NCBI GenBank assembly: GCA_035627835.1
Contig: DASPKX010000094.1
Location: forward strand, 1 to 64,000
Direction: 5' to 3'
From: DASPKX01 sp035627835
Lineage (GTDB): Bacteria > Verrucomicrobiota > Verrucomicrobiia > Limisphaerales > SXQI01
Length of the DNA stretch: 64,000 bases
Positions within the stretch are counted from its first letter, which is position 1. Each line of letters starts with the position of its first letter. The position numbers were made by a program, and so were the translations under genes. The notes under the pieces are model-generated. The model was not told the origin of the DNA and did not search any database. It saw nothing but the letters and a program-made list of their open reading frames with translations. Below are positions 1 through 8,252 of the stretch, in pieces.

Positions 1-17
1 CCAAGTCCGCTGGGGTT

Positions 18-812
18 ATGCAAACCGCTGAGAACCGCACCGCCCAACCCATCGTCACTGTCCGTGATCTTTGGATGACCTTCCCCGGCAAACAATCCGG
101 CAAGCCAATCCATGTTCTTGAACAGGTAAACCTCACCATTCAGCCTGGGGAATTCGTCTGCATTGTTGGCCCGTCTGGCTGCGGCAAATCGACTCTCCTC
201 AACATCATCGCTGGCTTCCTCCGCGGCTACTCTGGCGAAGTCCTCGTGGAAGGCCGCCCTGTCGAAGGGCCGGATCCCAAGCGCATCTTCGTCTTCCAGG
301 AAAACGGCGTTTTCCCATGGCTCACTGTCACCGAAAACATTGGCTTCGGCCTCGGCAACCGCGAACCGGAAGACCGCGCCCGCATCGTCAAACACTACAT
401 CGAGATGGTCGGCCTGGTCGGTTTTGAAAGCGCTTACCCGCGTGAACTTTCGGGCGGCATGCGGCAACGGGTCGAAATCGCCCGCGCGCTCGCGGCCGAT
501 CCCGACATCATCTACATGGATGAGCCCTTCGGGGCGCTCGACTTTATCACGCGGCTCAAGATGCGTTCGGATCTCACCCGCATTTGGCGCGCTGAAAAGA
601 AAACGATTCTGTTCGTCACGCACGATATTGAAGAAGCCGTCCAATTGGCCGATCGTGTTTTTGTTATGAGCCGCCGCCCAGCCACGGTTCAGGAAACAGT
701 CGAAGTCAATCTGCCGCGCCCTCGCGATCTCGATTCTCCCGAGTACCTCCACGCCCGCGATCTCATCTTTAAAGCCATGGGCATGAGCGTCAAAATCGGG
801 GAGCCCGCCTGA
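18..812 (+). CDS. ABC transporter ATP-binding protein, nitrate/sulfonate/taurine type
   Basis: This is the cytoplasmic ATPase of an importer of the nitrate/taurine/sulfonate class (NrtD/SsuB/TauB family), which drives uptake through an inner-membrane permease fed by a periplasmic binding protein. All motifs are present: Walker A GPSGCGKST (residues 51-59), Q-loop Gln94, signature LSGGMRQ (144-150), Walker B IIYMDE (164-169) and H-loop His202. The length of 264 aa is normal for the family. The permease and binding protein should lie upstream, outside the window, so the substrate cannot be read from here. A small conserved gene follows about 50 nt downstream. Family assignment is secure; the substrate is not. 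Confidence 0.93.
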   Translation: MQTAENRTAQPIVTVRDLWMTFPGKQSGKPIHVLEQVNLTIQPGEFVCIVGPSGCGKSTLLNIIAGFLRGYSGEVLVEGRPVEGPDPKRIFVFQENGVFPWLTVTENIGFGLGNREPEDRARIVKHYIEMVGLVGFESAYPRELSGGMRQRVEIARALAADPDIIYMDEPFGALDFITRLKMRSDLTRIWRAEKKTILFVTHDIEEAVQLADRVFVMSRRPATVQETVEVNLPRPRDLDSPEYLHARDLIFKAMGMSVKIGEPA

Positions 813-863
813 CCTCCTTGGTTTGCCGCTTGAACAAAGTAGGAAACCTCCCGATACTTGCGT

Positions 864-1076
864 ATGACTCGCGAGCAAGTCGTCGCTGCCGTCTCGAGTG
901 GACAGCCGTTTCTGATCCGCATGGCTGACGGACGCGAATACCCCGTCCCCCACGCAGATTACATCTTCATGCCGCCAAAGGCCTCTTACGTGATCGTCGC
1001 TGAGGATGATGGCAAGTTCAACGTCCTGCCACTTCTCACCATGACAGGGCTCCACTACGCGGGCGCCAGCCACTGA
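864..1076 (+). CDS. small hypothetical protein
   Basis: This 70-residue protein starts with ATG at 864; a TTG two codons earlier is in frame but less likely. It reads as a compact soluble beta-rich domain: MTREQVVAAV, then a segment with MADGREYPVPHADYIFMPP, and a second strand-rich half ending LLTMTGLHYAGASH. No transmembrane segment or signal peptide is present. It follows the ABC ATPase by about 50 nt on the same strand and may be co-transcribed with it. I do not recognise a named family. The codon pattern and the absence of competing frames support a real gene. Confidence 0.6.
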   Translation: MTREQVVAAVSSGQPFLIRMADGREYPVPHADYIFMPPKASYVIVAEDDGKFNVLPLLTMTGLHYAGASH

Positions 1077-1082
1077 TGACCG

Positions 1083-1118
1083 AAAAAAACACCCGCTGCC
1101 AGTGAAGGACAGCGGGTG
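1083..1118 (-). terminator. Rho-independent terminator of dnaA
   Basis: A perfect 9-bp stem (CACCCGCTG at 1090-1098 pairing with CAGCGGGTG at 1110-1118, 11-nt loop) is followed on the minus strand by a run of seven T. It sits just after the dnaA stop codon, in the gap between the convergent genes. Confidence 0.85.
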
Positions 1119-1139
1119 CGCGGTTGAACTGAATACCCC

Positions 1140-2504
1140 TCAGCGTTGGAGCTTTTTCTCCAAGTCGCCTACCTTGCGTCTAACCTCCGGATCCACTTCC
1201 ATCCGGTCTTTGACCTGGCGACAGGCATGCAAAACCGTGCCGTGATCGCGTCCGCCAAAAGCTTCACCAATATGGCTCAAGCTGCTCTCCGTGAGCTGGC
1301 GAGCCAAATACATCGCAATCTGCCGCGGGAACGCAATGTTCTCGGGGCGCCGCTTTGAAGTCATGTCCGCAAGGCGAATGTCGAAATGCTCCGCCACCCG
1401 CTTCTGGATCGACTCAATGCTGACCGCGTTGCGCCCTTCTTCAGTGAGCACATCGCGGAGCAAGCTCTCCGCAATTTCGATCGTGATCTTTTGCCCAGTC
1501 AGCGACGCGTAGCTCGCCACCCGGATCAGCGCCCCTTCAAGTCGGCGAATATTCGCGCGAATCCGCGCGGCCAGGAAATTCAGGATTTCGTCGGGCAACT
1601 CCACGCCCAACGATTTCTCCTTCTTCCGCAGAATTGCCACACGAGTTTCGATATCCGGCGGCTGCAGGTCCGTCACCAAACCCCACTCAAAGCGCGAGAC
1701 GAGGCGTTGCTCCAGGTTCTGAATTTCGTTTGCGGGCCGATCGCAAGTCAGCACCACTTGCTTGTGCGCTTCATGCAAAGCATTGAACGTATGGAAAAAT
1801 TCTTCCTGGATGCGCTCTTTGCCCGCGAGGAACTGAATGTCATCGATCAGCAGCACATCGGTCTGGCGGTACTTTTTCCGGAACTTCGCCAGTTGGTTGT
1901 TCTGAATCGCGTCGATGTACTCGTTCGTGAACTTCTCGCTTGAGAGATACGCCACGCGAGTCGCCTTCTTGGACTTCAGCGCTTGCTGGCCGACGGCATG
2001 CAGCAAGTGCGTTTTCCCCAGGCCAACACCGCCATAAAGAAAGAGCGGGTTGTATGATTTGCCCGGAGCTTGCGCCACCGCCATTGCCGCCGCGTGCGCG
2101 AACTTGTTGTTATCGCCGACCACGAAGGTCTCGAAAGTGTTCTTCGGATTGAAGAGATGCTCAGCTTTGGTGGGCCGCTCGAACTCTTCTTCCTCCACTT
2201 CAATTTTCTTGTGAGCCCCATTGCCATTCGGGTGAGCGGCGGCAACCGGAACGTGCGGCCCGATGCGGAACTTAATCTCCAGTTCGCGGCCAGCGGTGTG
2301 CATCAACACATCCTTCAACAGGCTGTGATAGTTATCCTTCAACCACAGCTCACAGAAATCATTGGGAACTTCGAGAGTGATGGAGTCTTCCGTCAGCGCC
2401 CCCGCTCGGACCGGGGCAAACCAGAGATTAAAGATCTCCGGTGTCAGCATCGTGCGCAGCATTTCCTGCGCTTTCTTCCACAAATCGTCGGCTCCAGATT
2501 GCAT
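1140..2504 (-). CDS. dnaA: chromosomal replication initiator protein DnaA
   Basis: DnaA is the AAA+ ATPase that binds DnaA boxes and melts the origin to start replication. The 454 residues show the expected four domains: an N-terminal DnaB-interaction domain (1-85), an acidic linker (90-115), the AAA+ core with Walker A GGVGLGKT (158-165) and Walker B LLIDD (218-222), and a C-terminal box-binding helix-turn-helix containing FGGRDHGTVLHACRQV. The start ATG at 2504 fits the family's N-terminus (SGADDLWKKAQEML). No strong Shine-Dalgarno is visible. dnaN and recF are not adjacent; the neighbour upstream is the glutamine synthetase gene. Two close matches to DnaA boxes lie upstream and could serve autoregulation or an origin. 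Confidence 0.98.
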   Translation of the reverse strand: MQSGADDLWKKAQEMLRTMLTPEIFNLWFAPVRAGALTEDSITLEVPNDFCELWLKDNYHSLLKDVLMHTAGRELEIKFRIGPHVPVAAAHPNGNGAHKKIEVEEEEFERPTKAEHLFNPKNTFETFVVGDNNKFAHAAAMAVAQAPGKSYNPLFLYGGVGLGKTHLLHAVGQQALKSKKATRVAYLSSEKFTNEYIDAIQNNQLAKFRKKYRQTDVLLIDDIQFLAGKERIQEEFFHTFNALHEAHKQVVLTCDRPANEIQNLEQRLVSRFEWGLVTDLQPPDIETRVAILRKKEKSLGVELPDEILNFLAARIRANIRRLEGALIRVASYASLTGQKITIEIAESLLRDVLTEEGRNAVSIESIQKRVAEHFDIRLADMTSKRRPENIAFPRQIAMYLARQLTESSLSHIGEAFGGRDHGTVLHACRQVKDRMEVDPEVRRKVGDLEKKLQR

Positions 2505-2921
2505 ATTGCAGAGCGGTCCCTAAATAACTTTCTTAACGCTTTATTCACGACCGGAGCGTCACCGGTTTGTAACCATCAGTTCCTCACGCACTTGCGCTAA
2601 CCGGCCCCTGAAAACACGAAGAAAAATCGTTAAAGGCAAACGCCAATTTGCGCCGCGTTAAACACGCAAGTCACTGCTACACAATGACTTACATAGTTTA
2701 ACATGGCGGCATGGCTTGGCATCTTGCGCTTTAGCTGCGTGAGCTGATGAACTGTTGCGGGAACGGTTCTAGTCCAACAGGTGAACCCTGACGAGGAGAA
2801 ATTGAACCCACTTACTCACGAGTTATTCACAGGATGTTTATCGGTCTTTTCACCGCGAAAATAAGGGCTTTTTTCAATGTTTCAGCCCAGTGCCAATTCA
2901 GCGCCAAAATCCGCATTGCGA
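2505..2921. other. non-coding region upstream of dnaA with DnaA-box-like sites (possible regulatory/origin region)
   Basis: About 420 nt without a convincing gene lie between the dnaA start and the glnA terminator. TTATTCACG at 2541-2549 and TTATTCACA at 2823-2831 each resemble the consensus TTATCCACA (the second differs at one position), and TTACTCACG at 2812-2820 is a weaker match. The stretch from 2620 to 2700 looks richer in A and T than the flanking genes. This fits dnaA autoregulation and could be part of oriC. Two good boxes are too few to call an origin firmly. Confidence 0.35.
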
Positions 2922-2923
2922 AC

Positions 2924-2954
2924 AAAAAAGCGCCCGGCCTTGTGAGCCGGGCGC
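2924..2954 (-). terminator. Rho-independent terminator of glnA
   Basis: A perfect 9-bp GC-rich stem (GCGCCCGGC 2930-2938 with GCCGGGCGC 2946-2954, 7-nt loop) is followed on the minus strand by six T. It lies about 20 nt beyond the glnA stop codon. Confidence 0.9.
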
Positions 2955-2973
2955 CTTGCTTGAAAGTCAACGA

Positions 2974-4386
2974 TTAAACGTCGTAGTAGAGGAAGAATTC
3001 ATACGGATGCGGGCGCAGGCGCAGGGCATCATGCTCCTTGCGTTTCTGGGAGATCCACATCTCGATGAAGTCAGCGGTGAACACGTCGCCCTTCAACAGG
3101 AAGTCGTGATCATTCTCCAGCTCGGTCAGAGCTTCGCCGAGGCTGCCTGGCACGTTCGGAACTTTCTTCAGTTCCTCTGGTGGCAGCTCATAGATGTTTT
3201 TGTCCATCGGCTCGCCTGGGTCGATCTTGTTGATCACGCCATCGAGGCCAGCCATCATCAACGCGGTGTAAGCGATGTATGGGTTCGCGGAAGGATCCGG
3301 TGGGCGATATTCGATGCGCTTGGCTTTCGGGCTGTCGCTGAACATCGGGATGCGGATCGCAGCGCTGCGGTTGCGGGCGCTGTAGGCGAGGTTCACCGGC
3401 GCTTCATAGCCAGGGACCAAACGCTTGTACGAATTCGTCGTTGGATTGCACAGCGCACAAAGAGCCTTGGCGTGCTTCAGAATGCCGCCGATGTAATGCA
3501 GCGCCATGTCGGAGAGGCCGGCGTACTTGTTGCCTGCGAAGAGCGGCTTGCCCTTCTTCCAGAGCGATTGATGCGTGTGCATCCCGGAGCCGTTATCACC
3601 GAAGAGCGGCTTCGGCATGAAAGTCACGGTCTTGCCGTGGCGGCGGGCGACATTCTTGATGATGTACTTATACAGCATCATCGTGTCGGCGGTCTTCACG
3701 AGCGTGTCGAAGCGGAAATCGATTTCCGCCTGGCCTGCTGTCGCCACTTCGCGGTGCTGGCGTTCGACGCGAATGCCGAGCTGCTCCATCAGCAAGCACA
3801 TTTCTGTGCGCAAGTCCTGGAGAGTGTCAGCGGGCGCCACTGGGAAGTAACCTTCCTTGAAGCGGGTCTTGTAACCCAGGTTCGGCATTTCATCGCGGCC
3901 GCTGTTCCAGATCGCTTCCTCGGAATCAACAACATGGAAGCTGCTGTGCGCGGTGTAGTCGTACTGAACGTTGTCGAAAATGAAAAACTCTGCTTCAGGG
4001 CCGAACACAGCTGTGTCAGCGATGCCGGTCGATTGCAGGTACTTTTCGCCGCGCTGCGCGATGCCACGAGGGTCGCGGCTGTACGCCTCCTTCGTGCCCG
4101 TTTCAGCGATCGTGCTGGTCAGGCTCAAGGTTGGAACGCTGCAGAATGGATCAATGAACGCCGTGCGTGGATCAGGCATCGCCAGCATGTCCGAAGCTTC
4201 GATGCTCTTCCATCCGCGGATGGAGGAACCGTCGAAACCGAAGCCTTCTTCGAAGACTTCTTCGGTCAACTCAGCGATGGGCACGCTGAAGTGCTGCCAA
4301 GTGCCGAAGGTGTCGACAAACTTAATGTCGATCATCTTGGCGCCCTGTTTCTTGGCGTTCTCAATGACTTGTTTAGGTGTGCTCAT
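2974..4386 (-). CDS. glnA: glutamine synthetase, type I
   Basis: This enzyme makes glutamine from glutamate, ammonia and ATP and is the main entry of ammonium into biomass. The 470-residue length is typical of dodecameric GS-I. The start MSTPKQVIENAKK at 4386 was chosen because the family begins there; an upstream TTG would add 15 unrelated residues. Recognisable segments include GFDGSSIRGW, the NGSGMHTHQSLW active-site region, RIPMFSDSPKAKRIEYRPPDPSANPY, and the adenylylation loop NIYELPPEE with Tyr399 at the position modified in the enterobacterial enzyme. The P-II gene lies directly upstream on the same strand, the classical glnB-glnA arrangement, so activity is probably coupled to nitrogen status through P-II and adenylylation. 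Confidence 0.97.
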   Translation of the reverse strand: MSTPKQVIENAKKQGAKMIDIKFVDTFGTWQHFSVPIAELTEEVFEEGFGFDGSSIRGWKSIEASDMLAMPDPRTAFIDPFCSVPTLSLTSTIAETGTKEAYSRDPRGIAQRGEKYLQSTGIADTAVFGPEAEFFIFDNVQYDYTAHSSFHVVDSEEAIWNSGRDEMPNLGYKTRFKEGYFPVAPADTLQDLRTEMCLLMEQLGIRVERQHREVATAGQAEIDFRFDTLVKTADTMMLYKYIIKNVARRHGKTVTFMPKPLFGDNGSGMHTHQSLWKKGKPLFAGNKYAGLSDMALHYIGGILKHAKALCALCNPTTNSYKRLVPGYEAPVNLAYSARNRSAAIRIPMFSDSPKAKRIEYRPPDPSANPYIAYTALMMAGLDGVINKIDPGEPMDKNIYELPPEELKKVPNVPGSLGEALTELENDHDFLLKGDVFTADFIEMWISQKRKEHDALRLRPHPYEFFLYYDV

Positions 4387-4431
4387 TTTGTTTTGGGGAG
4401 GGTTGTTTGGACTCTGCCGCGCAACCAACAA

Positions 4432-4460
4432 TCCCTTCGCCTGTCGCTTGAGCGAAGGGA
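4432..4460 (-). promoter_or_regulatory. hairpin between glnB and glnA
   Basis: A 9-bp inverted repeat (TCCCTTCGC 4432-4440 with GCGAAGGGA 4452-4460, 11-nt loop) sits between the glnB stop and the glnA start. Only two T follow on the minus strand, so it is at best a weak terminator. It may attenuate glnA transcription or mark an RNA processing or stability site that sets the glnB:glnA ratio. Confidence 0.45.
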
Positions 4461-4472
4461 AAATCTAAAAGC

Positions 4473-4811
4473 TTACACTGCGGACTCGCCCGTTTCCTCG
4501 GTGCGAATCCGGACGGCGTTCTCGATGTCTGAAACAAACACTTTGCCGTCGCCAATCTTTCCGGTCTTCGCCGCCTTGACGATCGCATCGACGGCGGCAT
4601 CCACGTCGGCATCCGCCAACACTACTTCCACTTTAATCTTCGGAAGGAAATCGACGGTATATTCGCTGCCGCGGTAAATTTCCGTGTGCCCCTTTTGGCG
4701 GCCGAACCCTTTGACCTCGGTGACGGTCATCCCATCGATGCCGACGCTCGAGAGCGCATCCTTCACCTCATCCAATTTGAATGGTTTGATAATCGCCTCG
4801 ATTTTTTTCAT
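4473..4811 (-). CDS. glnB: nitrogen regulatory protein P-II
   Basis: P-II is a trimeric signal protein that senses 2-oxoglutarate and ATP/ADP and controls glutamine synthetase, AmtB or transcription. From ATG at 4811 it has exactly 112 residues, the family norm; an upstream in-frame extension was rejected. It begins MKKIEAIIKPFKLDEVKDAL. The T-loop reads GRQKGHTEIYRGSEYTVDF and carries the uridylylation residue Tyr51; the C-terminal signature GKIGDGKVFVSDIENAVRIRTEETG is intact. It is co-oriented with glnA directly downstream. A sigma70-like promoter lies so close that the leader would be only about ten nucleotides. Confidence 0.96.
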   Translation of the reverse strand: MKKIEAIIKPFKLDEVKDALSSVGIDGMTVTEVKGFGRQKGHTEIYRGSEYTVDFLPKIKVEVVLADADVDAAVDAIVKAAKTGKIGDGKVFVSDIENAVRIRTEETGESAV

Positions 4812-4828
4812 GGCAGCAACGCGCGCGG

Positions 4829-4856
4829 ATAGTAGCAGCGCCCCCCCTCCTGTAAA
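4829..4856 (-). promoter_or_regulatory. probable sigma70 promoter of glnB-glnA
   Basis: On the minus strand TTTACA (4856-4851) and TACTAT (4834-4829) are separated by 16 nt. The predicted transcript would start near 4822, about 11 nt before the glnB ATG, giving a very short leader without a Shine-Dalgarno. Confidence 0.5.
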
Positions 4857-4907
4857 CAAATTTTGGGAATGGCCGGGGGGGGGAACTCTCCTCCGCTCGG
4901 TATATCA

Positions 4908-6374
4908 TCAACGCGCAAATCGTTTAGCTGTTTGCAGCATCAAATCGAACTTCTCTTTCCCGCCGAAGTACGGGTAGTTGACTGGGCCCATGAGTTCGAC
5001 CTGCTTTAGGAATGCCGCGTATTCCTGGCACTGGTAAGCGTAGTAGGCGTAATTGTGACGCCAGGAGGAATCTTTCGGGTTCAATTTGAAGAATTTCTCG
5101 AAGGAGGAGCGGATGTCCGGCCAGACACCCTGTTGTGTCCAGTAGTTGGCAGTTTGGTTATTCCGTTTAGCCCAGGCAGCAAGAGCGACATGAGCATCGA
5201 GAAGGATCAGGGGCACACGCCCGCCCCAAATCTCCGAGTTTACACACTGGCGGCCGAACGCGAGCATCTCCTCCGCGGAGCCATGCCATTTGGGCTCGAG
5301 GTAAAACAGCTTCGCGTTAGCGGCCTCGTATGAGTTTGGGTTCAGCTGCATGGCGCGGTTAAACCATAACTCCATCCGCTGGCGCCCTTGGCCCTGGCCC
5401 AGCTCCACCCGGAGCATTTCAATCGCTGCCTTCTCCAAAGGCTTAATCTTCCAGGACCGTTCTAAAGCTTTCTCTGCAATCGAGAGGTGCTCAGCGAAGC
5501 CTTGCCACCCTTCGTCGGTCACTGTTGAGGAAAAGCCGCTCCCGCGCGCTTCCCACGCAAATTCAATGTTCATCGCGCCTACGATGTGCCAGGTCAGAGC
5601 CTCGTTCGCCCAACGATTGGTCATCACAGGCTCAAGACGCTTGAATGCCGGCAAGGAAAACGACCGCGCCCTCTGCACAGGCTCCAAAAAGTTGTCGATT
5701 GCCGGGAGTGCTTCCTCTGCCGGGATTGTTGGATCCTCGATGGCAGAATGAAGGCAGTTCAGTGCGTTAATGCGTAGTTCCCAAAGCGCTGGAGGATTGG
5801 TCTTGCCCGACTCCTCCTTCAGGACTTGGGCAGCACGATGGAAAGCGTAGAACTTGCGGATCGGCGGATATTTCGTGCCATACAGTGCGGCAGCTGTGCT
5901 CTGCATCGCTTCAGCGGACGGAGATTTCCTCGAAAGCGGCGCCTTAAACCAGGTTGTGCAGTAGCGAACAAACGGGTCGTTGCACCCCGCTTCCAGCGCG
6001 GCTTCTCCAGCTTCGACCGCATTTCGAGCAAACGTTCCTAGATCGTTCGTTTTGAAAGTTGCCAGAGCGAAGTTCGTCAGCAGGTCAAGCGCGGCCGCGT
6101 TCCACCTGGCATCTCGTTCGCCAAAAGTCAGATATGCACCAACGGTGGTTTTCAGTCGCCACCTCCATCTGGCCTCGTCCTTTGGATTAAGCTCGTCGGG
6201 AAGAGCTGTCGAGGAGGGGTCCCATTCAGTCTCGAACGATGGGATCTCAACCCGAGCCATCCGGGGATCCTCGTGATGCGCCCGCTTACTTTCACGCACA
6301 GCCTCCTTTTCGCCTTTACCCCTGCAACCACAGATCAGCAGAACAAGCAGAAGGAAAGGATATATCGGCTGCAT
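4908..6374 (-). CDS. hypothetical lipoprotein, helical-repeat type
   Basis: The 488-residue product starts with a short basic-free leader and a hydrophobic stretch ending LICGC, a plausible lipobox with Cys17 as the lipidated residue, so it should be anchored at the membrane and face the periplasm. The mature part is dominated by Trp/Ala-rich helices and TPR-like pairs, for example NRAMQLNPNSYEAANAKLF and FFKLNPKDSSWRHNYAYY in the C-terminal third. This resembles secreted proteins of the DUF4034 kind, where tetratricopeptide-like helices mediate protein contacts, but I cannot name a function. It lies between the glnBA operon and an ECF sigma operon on the same strand, with its own gaps on both sides. 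Confidence 0.75.
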   Translation of the reverse strand: MQPIYPFLLLVLLICGCRGKGEKEAVRESKRAHHEDPRMARVEIPSFETEWDPSSTALPDELNPKDEARWRWRLKTTVGAYLTFGERDARWNAAALDLLTNFALATFKTNDLGTFARNAVEAGEAALEAGCNDPFVRYCTTWFKAPLSRKSPSAEAMQSTAAALYGTKYPPIRKFYAFHRAAQVLKEESGKTNPPALWELRINALNCLHSAIEDPTIPAEEALPAIDNFLEPVQRARSFSLPAFKRLEPVMTNRWANEALTWHIVGAMNIEFAWEARGSGFSSTVTDEGWQGFAEHLSIAEKALERSWKIKPLEKAAIEMLRVELGQGQGRQRMELWFNRAMQLNPNSYEAANAKLFYLEPKWHGSAEEMLAFGRQCVNSEIWGGRVPLILLDAHVALAAWAKRNNQTANYWTQQGVWPDIRSSFEKFFKLNPKDSSWRHNYAYYAYQCQEYAAFLKQVELMGPVNYPYFGGKEKFDLMLQTAKRFAR

Positions 6375-6444
6375 TCCGGCAGCGTATCCGGCTTATTAGA
6401 ACTTACAAGAACTCACCAGCCGGGCTCGCGACCGTGCAAGACTC

Positions 6445-6852
6445 TCATAGCTGGGCCCCGTACCGCTCGCGCGCCTCCCGAGTCAAAAACACTAACCGCT
6501 TCTCCCCATTGACCTCCGCGATCACGCACGTTCCCGGTGGAAACAAACCCAACAACTCTTCATCCGTAATCTCCGTAGCCTCTGTGCGACGCATGTTTGC
6601 CGCACCTCCTGATGGCTCACCTTTCACCTCTGCCAGCTGCTCGCCCAGAACCTCTGCCTCTCCCCTCTTCAACAACGGAATACTCGCGATTCCTACCAAC
6701 ACGCCGAACATCGCCACAGCCACGCGCGCGCGTCTCACAGTCTTCTTGCGTCTAAAGGCGCCAATCGCTGCCGATCTCGATGTCTCCAAGTCCAACCTGG
6801 CTTCGCCCAGCACATCGCCCAGCAACCGCTCGTTCGGATCTTCATTTCTCAT
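6445..6852 (-). CDS. single-pass membrane protein, probable anti-sigma or sigma-coupled partner
   Basis: This 135-residue protein overlaps the 3' end of the ECF sigma gene by 11 nt, so the two are translationally coupled. It has a charged cytoplasmic N-terminus (about residues 1-42), one transmembrane helix (VAVAMFGVLVGIASIPLL, about 45-62) and a periplasmic tail containing ITDEELLGLFPPGTCVIAEV. The topology and position match anti-sigma factors, but the usual zinc motif HxxxCxxC is missing, so the assignment rests on context. Gene order in the operon is secreted STN-like protein, sigma factor, then this gene. Confidence 0.65.
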   Translation of the reverse strand: MRNEDPNERLLGDVLGEARLDLETSRSAAIGAFRRKKTVRRARVAVAMFGVLVGIASIPLLKRGEAEVLGEQLAEVKGEPSGGAANMRRTEATEITDEELLGLFPPGTCVIAEVNGEKRLVFLTREARERYGAQL

Positions 6853-7387
6853 CGCGTAACTCCTCCAGAATAAAACTTTTCAACTGCTCACGCGTGCGGG
6901 CCAACTTCCGCTCCACCGCTTTGACGCTTTTCCCCAACAGCGCCGCCGCTTCCGCCTGTGACTTGCGTTTAAAATAGACCAGCTCAATCAGCGCCATCTC
7001 CTCCGCGTCCAATTTTCCCAGGGACTTCTCCAAGCTCTCGTGGAACCCATCCACCACCGGCTCCTCCGCCTCATCTCGATTCAATCGCCTGAGAATCCGC
7101 TGGAATATGGATCCCCGCCGCACGTGGTCCAGATGCGCGTTCCGAGTGATCCTGCACAGCCAAGCCCACAGCTGCTGCTCATTATCGAACACCTTCAGCT
7201 TCTGCGCCGCCCGGACGAACGTCACCTGGTGCAGATCCTTGCTGAGCGCTTCGTCCCCGCGTGTAAGCCAAAGCGCAAACCGGTAAACCCGCGGACTGTA
7301 CCTATCGAATAGCCTATTGAACGCCGCCTCATCCCCCGTGCAGACAGCGCGCATCCACGACCGGAACTCCTCGTCGGGAGCAGTCAC
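6842..7387 (-). CDS. ECF (extracytoplasmic function) RNA polymerase sigma factor
   Basis: The 181-residue protein starts with GTG at 7387. Region 2 spans roughly residues 18-90 (AAFNRLFDRYSPRVYRFAL, LWAWLCRITRNAHLDHVRR) and region 4 is at the C-terminus with a helix-turn-helix (KSQAEAAALLGKSVKAVERK). It should direct RNA polymerase to promoters for an envelope or stress response. The stop of the upstream secreted-protein gene lies only four nucleotides before its start, and its own 3' end overlaps the next gene, so all three form one coupled operon. No homologue of a dedicated sensor kinase is nearby. Confidence 0.88.
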   Translation of the reverse strand: MTAPDEEFRSWMRAVCTGDEAAFNRLFDRYSPRVYRFALWLTRGDEALSKDLHQVTFVRAAQKLKVFDNEQQLWAWLCRITRNAHLDHVRRGSIFQRILRRLNRDEAEEPVVDGFHESLEKSLGKLDAEEMALIELVYFKRKSQAEAAALLGKSVKAVERKLARTREQLKSFILEELRDEK

Positions 7388-7391
7388 AAGA

Positions 7392-8087
7392 TCAGTTTAA
7401 GATTGTGACACCCACGCTTTGTTTAAACGCCGCAACCACCTCAGACGCAACTTCGATGTAGGCCTTGTCCCCCACGACGATGAAGGTTCTAGTTTCTTCG
7501 TGGTGACGCATGTTGCCCACAGGGGTAACCCTTGCCTCCCTGCTGAATAGCTCTAACGCTGCTGCAATTGCCTCGTTCAGCTTCTTACTTTCGGCATTCT
7601 GCTTTGCGTCGAGATTAAAAACGCGAATTCCAATTTCTCGGCTGCTCGTTGCAGGAGGGACGAAGACTACAAACTGGGGCACCATTCTGTCAGGCCAGTG
7701 GGGATCTCCTTCTCCATCATGGCGGATAATCCACTTTCCGATCGGAAGCCCTTCGTCTGAGAGCGAATTGTAAGCCTTTAATAAGCCATGAATTGAAGCG
7801 GAGGGCAGCCTAAGTTTCGGCACCTCCACCCCGACGAGAGCGGCATCAGGAACAGTGCCGAGCTTCTGGAGATCAACACCGTACTGCTGCTTAACAGCAC
7901 CGACAAAACGATCGAGCGGGCCACCTTCGAACGTAAAATCAACACGTTTGCTCACTTGCGGAACATATTCCTCTGCTTGTGGAACTGTGGCAGAGGACTT
8001 CGCTGCATCTGTGGATTTCCCTGTTGATTGGGCTGACGCTGTTGCGAGCATCACGGTGGCCATGAAGATGATCATTCCTGTTTTCAT
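7392..8087 (-). CDS. secreted protein with an STN/secretin-like domain, first gene of the ECF operon
   Basis: The 231-residue product has a clear signal peptide (MKTGMIIFMATVMLATASAQ, cleavage about residue 20) and a good Shine-Dalgarno (AAAGGAG) before ATG 8087. After a low-complexity linker, residues 45-120 (RVDFTFEGGPLDRFVGAVKQ, VEVPKLRLPSASIHGLLKAY) look like the beta-alpha-beta STN fold found in secretins, TonB-dependent transducers and DUF4974 domains. The C-terminal half contains another ferredoxin-like pattern with FVVFVPPA and TFIVVGDKAYIEVASEVVAAF. Being upstream of a sigma factor, it could be the periplasmic sensor or the main target of the pathway. Function is inferred, not shown. 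Confidence 0.7.
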   Translation of the reverse strand: MKTGMIIFMATVMLATASAQSTGKSTDAAKSSATVPQAEEYVPQVSKRVDFTFEGGPLDRFVGAVKQQYGVDLQKLGTVPDAALVGVEVPKLRLPSASIHGLLKAYNSLSDEGLPIGKWIIRHDGEGDPHWPDRMVPQFVVFVPPATSSREIGIRVFNLDAKQNAESKKLNEAIAAALELFSREARVTPVGNMRHHEETRTFIVVGDKAYIEVASEVVAAFKQSVGVTILN

Positions 8088-8252
8088 TTGTATGACTCCT
8101 TTATCTTATGAAACGCACGAAATTGACTTTTCCCCCTCCGCAAGAGCAACACGGAAGTCGTCGCCTCTATTTAGTTGACATGTAATTCAAGAATAGCAGA
8201 CTCGAACCAGATCAAGCGAAATGATTACGAAGTGAAATGGCTTGAAACAGTA

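Noticed and set aside
2890..4677. Long open frame opposite glnA on the plus strand
   Set aside because: It is a mirror of the glnA coding frame; composition and lack of any recognisable domain show it is a shadow.
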